A stretch of 64,000 nt of DNA from Aurantiochytrium sp. KH105 (lineage: Eukaryota > Sar > Bigyra > Thraustochytrida > Thraustochytriidae), in the NCBI GenBank assembly GCA_003116975.1, contig BGKB01000040.1, forward strand, positions 62,001-126,000, read 5' to 3'. The number at the start of each line of letters is the position of its first letter. The stretch's first letter is position 1. Under the pieces are notes generated by a model. The model was not told the origin of the DNA. It saw only the letters and a list, made by a program, of their open reading frames with translations, and did not search any database. Positions 56,560 through 64,000 of this stretch are shown here, one piece after another. Made by a program: the position numbers and the translations under genes.

Positions 56560-58550
56560 CTCCCTTCTTGCCACGACTTAACAGTGCCGCCTTGTCAGCC
56601 TCTGCGCACCCAATGTCCTCCGTGCGCGATCGCTCTTTCTTCCCCGCGCGCCAGGCGATCGTGGTCTGCAATCAGAACCACCGTCTAATCACCATCAAGA
56701 TCCTAACCACCGCGATCACGAGAGACATTGAAAAAAAATAAAAATTCCATGCCGACGGAGAAACCAAACAAAGACTTCAAAAGGGACGGCAAATTCCAGG
56801 GAGCATCTTTGGTGTTTTCGAGCCCCAAACTCGAAGTAAAACATACTAATTTTCATAAGTTTGACTTTATTGTTGATTCCTTATAAATGAAAATTCCAAT
56901 CGCGTTCTCAAAATCATGTCAGAATACCCCCCTACCGTTCTAACTACCAGTTTTACCGACAATAAGGTTATCGATTGTTGCCGTCGGTCGGAACACTTCA
57001 CGAGGCCAACCACCAAAGGAATCGTGTCTGAAAGAGACATGGGCCGAATCTACAAGACAATACCGTAATTGTTATTTCTTGGCCCCAGCAAGGTGGAGTG
57101 GTCACCATTCATTCTCTTGTCTCTACTTTGCGTCGCAGTTGCAACGTCTCCCTTGGTCAGAGAGACGCCAAAACTTTTATATAACAGTCGTCGTGATGAC
57201 TTCGTCACGCCCAAGAACCAAGCAACCTTATGGCTGTCGAATCGTCTCTCGCACCCGAACCCTCTTGATGCAGAACGCACTCACAGTCGGCCTCCGAGTC
57301 GGCAGACGATTCTTCTGGGGACAGGCAGACAACAATTACAGACACAATCACCATATCATGAGCAAGACGCATCGTTTAGAAAGTAAATACAAACGCGAAG
57401 CAGGCGCATAATTGACAGAAACAAGCGCGTGCTCGCAGATCTCAAACCATCAGTCATCGACGTGAGCGGGGAGAGGTCTGCAAAGACGCTACACTGCCTC
57501 AAAAGTTCGATACCTTTCTCGTAGACACGACCGCAAGAGTGGGGAACAGTACAATTCATAGTGTAGCCTGTATAATCGCAAAGCACGCGCATAAAGGAAC
57601 AAGAGTCTTCATGGAAAGTATCGCGCAAATCGGGCTCACATGAGGGGTCTTGGCAAGCGCATGACCTAGGGGCGCTCTCATCGCATCGTGTCCGACGAGC
57701 GCAGCCGTACTGCAAGGCACAGACGATTCTTTGACGGTCCGCGATATCACAAGTCTCGTGGGTGGCGTCGACGCACAAAGTACTGACGCAGCTCATCACT
57801 TCTTCTCAACGTGGCATTTACGTGCACACGACGGCCTCGTAGCCAAAACTAGAACAAAGAAGTGGTTGCAGAGGGAGTCATTTCCCTAGAAATTGCCAAG
57901 AGGGGCTGCAATCGGATCCACTGTCAGCGAATGTTTACGAGCTGCAGATGTGGACAGCCCCTACGAGATCACCGATGCGGCGGAGTCAATGTTCACAACA
58001 GCAAGTGCAACGCACGCACCTATCGCACCTAGAGTGCGCCTCTAGCAGCTGCAGCAACTCCGTCGCGCCAGAACTGAATCGACTCAACATGATTGTCCAA
58101 GATCCGACTTCACAACGGAGACGACGATGTGTGGCCTATTCTAACAAACACCTCACAAGTTCTTTTTAACGAAGCGCAGGCTATCTTTGAGGCAGTTGTC
58201 GTTCGCTACTGCGAAGGTATAACTATGACAGCATTCACGATAAGGCATTTCTCTTGATCATAATCGATAACATGTCCGGTTCGCCCGACATGGACAGCTC
58301 GCCAGCATTTAAAATCGCGGGGATGCTGCTCAGGCTGAAAGGTGCGAGAATTGACGTCTTTGATTTCTTTGTGGAACCTTTCCGAAAGGAAATCATCGCC
58401 GAACATCTTCTTTCTATGGTACTATACGACGTGCATTCGTCGATCTTCAAAGGTGATTGGGACAGCGGAGACAAATGCATCAAATATCGCTCTAATAATA
58501 ATTGCAGAAAGTGGGACAGAGACGTTGCGGCTCCACGCATGGTTGATTCC
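56560..58550. other. poorly coding, AT-richer stretch
   Basis: Two kilobases downstream of the island with lower GC than host spacers and no clear gene. One Cys-rich frame is listed separately. A plus-strand frame at 58254-58679 has a plausible middle (DVFDFFVEPFRKEIIAEHLL) but overlaps the 3' end of the tRNA-binding-protein gene and matches nothing I know. It may be decayed mobile DNA. Confidence 0.4.
57356..57796 (-). CDS. Cys-rich hypothetical protein
   Basis: A 146-residue ATG-started frame with about fifteen Cys residues in irregular spacing (for example RSCACQDPSCEPD and TMNCTVPHSCGRVYE). It ends in a hydrophobic, Arg-containing tail. There is no clear signal peptide and no known Cys framework. 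It may be a relic of a zinc-binding or secreted protein, or chance. Adjacent DNA shows no coding support. Confidence 0.2.
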   Translation of the reverse strand: MSCVSTLCVDATHETCDIADRQRIVCALQYGCARRTRCDESAPRSCACQDPSCEPDLRDTFHEDSCSFMRVLCDYTGYTMNCTVPHSCGRVYEKGIELLRQCSVFADLSPLTSMTDGLRSASTRLFLSIMRLLRVCIYFLNDASCS

Positions 58551-59186
58551 TTACTTGCGAGGGCGGCAGGAGGGCGGGCGGTCGCCAATGGAGAAGTCGC
58601 TCTCCTCAAGGGTTTGCACGACACCCTTGGCTCCACCGACCCATTGAAGCATGTCAGAATCACAAAGCATGCCAAATGACGGGACGCCACCGACGGAAGA
58701 CTTTTTCACCTCGACAGCGTTAGCATCCTCGCCGACCTTGGCGCCAGCGGGGACGATGGCGCCAATGGTGGCAACAATGACGAGCGAGCCCTCGGAGACG
58801 TGCTTGGCGTTCGTCACGACCTGAACGGGTTCTTCCTTGCCGAGGTCCACCTGGACTTTTTTCAGGTCCTTCTTGGGCACGGGCTCGACACTGAGGACCT
58901 TGCCGACAATGTACCCGGCGTACTTTGCGGCCTCGGGGTCTACGAGCTCGAATTCTTCTCCGCACTCGAGGCAGAAGACGGTATTCCCGTCCTCTTCGAC
59001 CTTTTCCACCTCGCGTTCCTCGTCGCAGGCCTCGCAGCGCGCCTTGAGCGTCTTCTCCTCGTCCTCCCCGGCATCCTCCCCGGCACCTTGCGTCGTGGAG
59101 CCGGTGTCCTGCGCCTCTCCGGCCTTGGCCGCGGCGGACTCCTCCTCCTTGGCCGCCGGCTTCGAGGCGTCCTTGGTCTCGCTCAT
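58551..59186 (-). CDS. zinc-ribbon plus tRNA-binding (EMAP/Arc1 type) domain protein
   Basis: A 211-residue protein with three parts. An Ala/Glu/Lys-rich tail (1-48) comes first. A zinc ribbon follows with Cys51, Cys54, Cys72 and Cys75. Last is a tRNA-binding OB fold (about 90-190) with YIVGKVLSVEPVP, VQVVTNAKHVSEGSLVIVA and SVGGVPSFGMLCDSDML, the segment most typical of the family. Such domains occur in Arc1p, EMAPII/AIMP1 and the ends of Met- and Tyr-tRNA synthetases, where they raise tRNA affinity. The zinc ribbon before the OB fold is an unusual pairing. Start at the ATG at 59186; the 142 codons upstream are Asp/Gly/Arg repeats from a (CCGTCG)n leader. Confidence 0.8.
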   Translation of the reverse strand: MSETKDASKPAAKEEESAAAKAGEAQDTGSTTQGAGEDAGEDEEKTLKARCEACDEEREVEKVEEDGNTVFCLECGEEFELVDPEAAKYAGYIVGKVLSVEPVPKKDLKKVQVDLGKEEPVQVVTNAKHVSEGSLVIVATIGAIVPAGAKVGEDANAVEVKKSSVGGVPSFGMLCDSDMLQWVGGAKGVVQTLEESDFSIGDRPPSCRPRK

Positions 59187-59421
59187 CGACCTCTCCGCCA
59201 GCCGCCGCGGGTTGTCCGGGTTTGCCTCGCGCAATCGCCGCGCGACTTTCACAGCCAGCCAGCCGGCCAGCCAGCCAGCCAGCCAGCTCGGCGCGCACGC
59301 TGGCTCCGGCCGCGGCCGCGCCGCCGCGCAGTCCTCGCCGGCCGCGCGTTCGCGCCTCTCCCCTCCTCTCCCGCCTCTCCTCTCCCGCCTCTCCTCTCCC
59401 GCCGTCGCTGTCGCCGTCGCT

Positions 59422-59464
<43 letters not shown>

Positions 59465-60052
59465 CCGCGCTCTCTCTTTCTCCTCTCCGGGCCGGGGGCG
59501 GGGCACGAATGTGGTGTTTGGGCGCGGCGGCGGCACTCGGGGCGGCACACGGGCCCTCCCTCTTTGTGCCGGGTAAAGAACGAACGCTTGGTCGCGGCGG
59601 CGGCCGAGTCATCTCATCTCATCTCACCTCACTGGCCGCGCATGCGCTGCTAGGCACAGGAGGGAGGGAGGGAGCAGGACAGTCCGGGTCCGGCGCAGAG
59701 GGGAGCGAGCGGGAGGGAAAGCAAGCGGGAGGCAAGGGAAGGAAAGCAAGCTGGCAAGGCAGATCAAGAACGCGAGGCGGGCGAGCGGGTCGAGCGGGCA
59801 GCGGCAGAGCGAGCGCGCGAGCGGGAGGAGCGGGGAGGAGCGGCGCGCAGGCGCGGGCGAGCAGCCGCGCGCAGGCGAGGCGAGCGAGGAGAGGAGGCGA
59901 GAGGAGAAGAGCCCCGCGTCCTGGCTGCGTCGCGCTTGGGTGGCCAGTACCGGCCAGCCGCGGGCAGGCGGGCGTGCGTGCGGGTAAAGCGAGGAAGCCG
60001 CCACAAGGGAGGACAGGACTCGGGAGCAAGGGGCCAGGCAAGCGCGAGCAAG
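59187..60052. other. divergent GC-rich spacer
   Basis: Shared leader region of two divergent genes. It has CAGCCAGC repeats (about 59255-59285), CTCTCC/GCCTCTCC runs (about 59358-59400), a GTCGCC hexamer run (about 59405-59462), TCATC repeats (about 59610-59630) and GCAAG/GGCAA motifs (about 59725-59762). No gene. Confidence 0.5.
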
Positions 60053-61108
60053 ATGCTGGGCGTTCGCAGCATCATGGGCGCGTCCGCCGCGGCGGCCGTG
60101 GGCGTGGTGAGCGTGGCGACGGTCGCCAAGACGGTGGAGGAGAAGTTCCCGGCGCCCAAGTTCTCGCTGCAGGCGGAACGCTTCGACCTGTCGACCATGC
60201 AGGGCAGGTTCGCGAAACAGCTGACCAACTGCGACCCCTCGCTCCTGCTCGCGCGCGAGCAGGAGATCCGCGCGGCGGAGGGCCTCCTGCGCGACTTCTC
60301 CGAGGGCAAGGCCGCGAACGCCTCCAACAGCCAGCTCTGGTCTGCGCGCAAGCTCGTCGAGGCGACGGTGCAGCCCGACACCAAGGAAATCATCCCGAGG
60401 CCGTTCCGCATGTCGGGCTACGTGCCCTTTAACGGCCCCGTGTGCGTCGCCATGATGGCCTCGCAGAGCACGCCGGCGCTGCTGTTCTGGAACTGGGTCA
60501 ACCAGAGCCAAAACGCGCTGGTGAACTACTTTAACCGCAACGCATCCTCGCCTACCTCGAACGAGACGCTCTTCATTTCGTACTCTGCGGCCGTTGGCGC
60601 TGCGTTGACCATGGCCTTTGGCCTCAGCCAGTTCATCTCGCGCCGCTACAGCCCGGCACGTGCTGCGCAGCTCATGAAGTTCGTCGCTTTTCCCTCGAGC
60701 GTGGTGGCCTCGTGCTCCAACTGCTACATTATGCGTCGCCCCGAGATCGAAAGTGGCATTTCCATTCTCGACAAGGACGGTAACACGCTGGCAGATGGCG
60801 CACGCTCCTCGGTGGCGGCCAACAAGGCTGTCATGGAGACTGTGCTTTCGCGCGGTATCCTGCAGATTCCCGTGTTCTTTATCCCCCCCTTGCTCATGAG
60901 CATTCCTCCCTTTTCGGCCGCGAGCGCTGCGGTCGCCATCCCCCTCACCACCATGTTTACTATCGCATCCTTTGGATTTGGTCTGCCTTCCACGGTGGCT
61001 ATCTTTCCCCAGGTCGGCTCTGTCAAGGTCGAGGAGCTCGAGCCTGAGCTCCGCGAAGCCGTCGGCTCGCAGCCGGAAGGCACCGTCTACTACAACAAGG
61101 GCCTCTAA
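60053..61108 (+). CDS. sideroflexin (mitochondrial serine/amino-acid carrier)
   Basis: A 351-residue protein of the sideroflexin family (SFXN1-3 are serine carriers of the inner mitochondrial membrane that feed one-carbon metabolism). Family blocks seen: ERFDLSTMQGRFAK at the N-terminus, VQPDTKEIIPRPFRMSGYVPFN (the HPDT motif, here QPDT), WNWVNQSQNALVNYFNRN, SCSNCYIMRRPEI and the C-terminal ATVAIFPQ-like segment STVAIFPQVGSVKVEELEPE. About five helices, usual length. A short Ala/Val-rich N-terminal stretch may help targeting. The ATG at 60053 follows AGCAAG; thirty-nine upstream codons are leader. The His-to-Gln change in HPDT is worth noting. Confidence 0.9.
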   Translation: MLGVRSIMGASAAAAVGVVSVATVAKTVEEKFPAPKFSLQAERFDLSTMQGRFAKQLTNCDPSLLLAREQEIRAAEGLLRDFSEGKAANASNSQLWSARKLVEATVQPDTKEIIPRPFRMSGYVPFNGPVCVAMMASQSTPALLFWNWVNQSQNALVNYFNRNASSPTSNETLFISYSAAVGAALTMAFGLSQFISRRYSPARAAQLMKFVAFPSSVVASCSNCYIMRRPEIESGISILDKDGNTLADGARSSVAANKAVMETVLSRGILQIPVFFIPPLLMSIPPFSAASAAVAIPLTTMFTIASFGFGLPSTVAIFPQVGSVKVEELEPELREAVGSQPEGTVYYNKGL

Positions 61109-62251
61109 AGCATTTCTCGTTGCTGTCTGACTGATCTCCATTCACTTTTCATTCGTATGTAGCCGTCTTTTTCGCGTGTCTTGCTTCCCCTCCCGGGTCT
61201 CCCGTACTAGACGAGAGCGAGATGGGAGTAGTAGGCCTAGAAGAACCTAAAAACAGAATAGAAAAAGCAAGAAAATAGCTCTTGTCAAAAACTTGTCAAA
61301 ATTGGCCTACATACAAAAGTACGTAAGATTTTGCGGGCCAAGAGTACAAACCAGAAGAACAGGCTGAGTGCGATTATCGGTGGGTTGGAAAGTTTGATCC
61401 GATGCCCCAAACGCCCACAAACTCAAAAGGAATGGCAATGGCAATGGAAAGGCACCATTATCTACTCGATCATCGTCCTCACTGAGGTAGACATCCTCGT
61501 TTTCATTCACGAAAGAGCTCGATGCTATTCTTGCATCATCAGGACAACAGTCACCAACATCCTCACTACTCTCTCTCGCGTGTGACCTTTCCCCACGCTC
61601 TGATGGCAGCCGCCACAACAGCTTCCCCTTTTCGTCGATATCTCCTAGCGGACACACCATCAGACAACAACAACTTCAGGACAGAAGTCCTGAGAATTAT
61701 CAGCAGCAGGAAGAAGAAGACGACGACGAGCAAAGTGATAGCGGTCATCAACGAGCTGCAGATCGGGCTATCATGACAAAAGAACATGAAAGACCTAGAC
61801 ACCACACCATCACGAGTCCTACCATCAGTTTCCGGACAAGAAGGCGGAAGACGAGGGCAGGGACAAATCGAGTTAGTAAACAGGTCAAAGGTCATTTCAT
61901 TCATTCATTCTTTATTTCTCTCTTTCTTTCTAGCATTGATCATCGCTCATTGAACACTTCTCATCCTTGACTGGTGTGTTGTTGTTTTTTTATTATAAAA
62001 AATTCACATCAATTCGCTGATCCACAGTATAGATATGTAACGGTACCAGTCTTGGGTGTGGGTGTGGGCGATCTTACTTTTACGGTAGTTGTGATTTTTG
62101 AAAAGCACACCCTAGAGCATTTTGATCGTAAAGAGTCCACGCCTGGCTATGTAGTAAGCAAGCCGACCGTGTTGTGTTGGTTGGCAAAGCGACGGTAACA
62201 GCAGCAGACACGAAACTCGAAAGGATAGATAGACAGACAGACAGCGAAACA

Positions 62252-62282
<31 letters not shown>

Positions 62283-62343
62283 GCTAGCGAAGGAATAAGG
62301 AACCGACCGTACCGTACCGTACCGTACCAGACGAGACGGAGAG
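61109..62343. other. spacer upstream of RNR1
   Basis: AT-richer 3' flank of the sideroflexin gene and the RNR1 leader. It holds an (AG)n run (about 62259-62282) and an ACCGT pentamer repeat (about 62305-62328) directly before the RNR1 start. Weak frames on both strands only. Confidence 0.5.
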
Positions 62344-64000
62344 ATGTTCGTAGTCAAGCGCGGCAACCGCCCCAAGGAGGTGCTCAAGTTCGACAAGGTG
62401 ACGGAACGCTTGGAACGCCTCTGCGATGGTCTCAACATGGACTTCGTCAAGCCCGTGGCCGTTGCGCAGAAAGTGGTGGCAGGCATCTTCGATGGCATCA
62501 CGACGCAGGAGATCGACGAGCTGGCTTCGGAAGAGGCCTCGCACATGTCGTACATTCATTACGACTACGGTCTGCTTGCAGGCCGTATCGCAGCCTCCAA
62601 TCTACAGAAGACCATCGACAAGAGCTTCTCTGCGGCGATGGACGAACTCTTTCAGACGACTCGGAAGGGAAAGCATGCTCCGATTATCTCTGAGGAGCTC
62701 CACGAGATCATTCAGAAGCATGGCAAACGCATCGACGAAGTTGTGCGCCCCGAGCGCGACTTCGATTACGACATCTTCAGCATCCAGACGCTGAGAAAAA
62801 GCTACCTCTTGCGCAAGGACGGCGTGATTATGGAAACCCCCCAATACATGCACATGCGCGTCGCGCTCGGCATTCATGGGGACGACCTTGAGTCCGCGTT
62901 CGCCATGTACGACAAGATGAGTCGCCGCCTGTACACGCCTGCGAGTCCGACTCTCTTTAACAGCGGCACCCCGCGCGCGCAGCTAGCGTCATGCTTCCTA
63001 CTCGCCCTCAAGGGCGATTCCATCGAGGGCATCTTTGACACCCTCGGTGACTGCGCCAAGATTAGCAAGTACGCCGGCGGCATTGGGCTGCACATGCACA
63101 ACTTGCGCTCCTCGAATTCGCACATCGAAGGCACGAATGGAAAGTCTTCTGGTATCGTGCCGTTCCTGAAGATTTTCAATGAGACTGCTCGCGCTGTGAA
63201 TCGAGCGGGTAAGCGCAAGGGGGCCTTCGCCATCTACCTGGAGCCTCACCATGCTGACATCGAGCAGTTCATTGAGCTGCGGCGCAACACTGACGCGGAA
63301 GAGCTGCGCACGCACGACCTCTTCATCGCGTGCTGGATCTCCGACCTCTTCGTGGAGCGCGTGCAGCAAAACGCTCTTTGGTCACTCTTCGACCCCAACA
63401 CGGCGCCCGGTCTGGAAGAAGTCTATGGCGAGGAGTACAAGGCTCTCTACGAGCGCTACGAAGCAGAGGGCCGCGCAGTCAAGACGGTGCGCGCGCAGGA
63501 CCTCTGGGTCAGCATGCTTCGGTCGATCAAAGAGAGTGGCGGCCCATACTTGACCAACAAGGACGCGGTGAACAACAGGAGCAACCAAAAGAACCTTGGC
63601 ACCATCAAGTCTTCGAACCTCTGCAATGAGATCGTAGAGTATTCCTCGCCAGATGAGTCGGCCGTGTGCACTCTGTCTTCTCTCATCCTCGCCAACTATG
63701 TGACAGAAGAGGTGGATGACACATTTGGTTTCCGCTTCAACTTTGAGATGCTCACGGAGGTCACGCGCGAGGTCGTGCGCAACCTCGACCTCTGCATTGA
63801 TCGCATGTTCTACCCCATTGAGAGCGCCCGCACGTCCAATTTGCGACACAGGCCCATGGGTATCGGCGTCTCTGGGCTCCACGACGTCTTTATGAAGCTC
63901 AAGATGGCCTACGATTCGCCAGAGGCAAAGCAGCTCAATAAGCTCATCTTCGAGACCATCTACCGCGCCGCGGTGCTCGAGTCCAGCGAACTTGCGCGCG
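62344..64000 (+). CDS. RNR1: ribonucleoside-diphosphate reductase large subunit (class Ia), 5' part
   Basis: The frame runs from the ATG at 62344 to the window edge (552 codons, no stop), so the C-terminal third is missing. An N-terminal ATP-cone (FVVKRGNRPKEVLKFDKV) leads into the ten-stranded barrel. Active-site residues are in place: first redox Cys at 217 (QLASCFLLAL), then Asn425-x-Cys427-x-Glu429 in SSNLCNEIVEYSS, with AVCTLSSL after it. The spacing is almost identical to the eukaryotic enzyme. It reduces NDPs to dNDPs with the small radical subunit and sets dNTP supply in S phase; the intact ATP-cone implies dATP feedback. No intron in the part seen. The ATG directly follows GACGGAG after the ACCGT repeat. 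Confidence 0.95.
   Translation, partial: MFVVKRGNRPKEVLKFDKVTERLERLCDGLNMDFVKPVAVAQKVVAGIFDGITTQEIDELASEEASHMSYIHYDYGLLAGRIAASNLQKTIDKSFSAAMDELFQTTRKGKHAPIISEELHEIIQKHGKRIDEVVRPERDFDYDIFSIQTLRKSYLLRKDGVIMETPQYMHMRVALGIHGDDLESAFAMYDKMSRRLYTPASPTLFNSGTPRAQLASCFLLALKGDSIEGIFDTLGDCAKISKYAGGIGLHMHNLRSSNSHIEGTNGKSSGIVPFLKIFNETARAVNRAGKRKGAFAIYLEPHHADIEQFIELRRNTDAEELRTHDLFIACWISDLFVERVQQNALWSLFDPNTAPGLEEVYGEEYKALYERYEAEGRAVKTVRAQDLWVSMLRSIKESGGPYLTNKDAVNNRSNQKNLGTIKSSNLCNEIVEYSSPDESAVCTLSSLILANYVTEEVDDTFGFRFNFEMLTEVTREVVRNLDLCIDRMFYPIESARTSNLRHRPMGIGVSGLHDVFMKLKMAYDSPEAKQLNKLIFETIYRAAVLESSELAR

Noticed and set aside
1..64000. tRNA or rRNA genes
   Set aside because: I looked for T-loop GGTTCGAATCC-like blocks paired with an A box and found none convincing; a dedicated search was not possible.

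Overview
The window looks like a piece of nuclear genome from a unicellular stramenopile, most likely a labyrinthulomycete (thraustochytrid). The grounds are: long, mostly intron-free genes in GC-rich DNA with wide GC-rich leaders; two ELO-type fatty-acid elongases and other lipid genes; a radial-spoke ARM protein, implying a flagellated stage; and eukaryote-only genes such as condensin CAP-G, PP2A-B56, tRNA-splicing endonuclease SEN34, CPT1, sideroflexin and an MCTP-like C2 protein. The assignment is inferred from gene content, not proven. Starts were set at the first plausible ATG, because many open frames run back into Arg/Pro/Ala-rich leader sequence.

0-41 kb is mainly host chromosome. 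In order: the tail of a zinc-ribbon gene (+), glycerol-3-phosphate acyltransferase (-), a MATE-like membrane protein (-), an AIFM2-like oxidoreductase (+), a disordered protein (-), ELO elongase 1 (-), PP2A-B56 (-), SEN34 with one intron (+), an unknown protein with repeated modules (+), CAP-G (+), phosphatidylserine synthase (+), RSPH14-like (+), ELO elongase 2 (+), CPT1 (+), an unknown membrane protein (-), an MCTP-like protein (+) and a 7TM-RGS receptor (-). A deleted piggyBac-type element with TTAA target duplications and matching terminal repeats lies at 33.2-34.8 kb.

41.2-56.6 kb is an accessory island. A unit of about 2.87 kb is repeated three times in tandem. Each unit carries a conserved 5' block with telomere-like CCCTAACC motifs, an intact 603-residue PD-(D/E)XK nuclease plus kinase-like protein (Crinkler/CR-effector-like architecture), and a frame-disrupted metallophosphoesterase. 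Then follow a broken HNH-type gene, a broken MSV199-like plus PD-(D/E)XK gene like those of large DNA viruses, bracketed by a 16-bp inverted repeat, and an intact 1311-codon piggyBac-like transposase. That transposase has a PD-(D/E)XK nuclease domain between its second and third catalytic Asp and a C-terminal Cys-rich domain. The decayed copy at 33 kb belongs to the same architecture.

56.6-64 kb returns to host genes: a poorly coding stretch, a zinc-ribbon plus tRNA-binding-domain protein (-), a sideroflexin (+), and the 5' part of the ribonucleotide reductase large subunit (+), which runs off the end. The lipid genes (GPAT, two ELOs, PSS, CPT1) cover chain elongation, entry into glycerolipids, phospholipid head-group exchange and mitochondrial import of acyl chains. 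They are scattered among other genes rather than arranged as a cluster.
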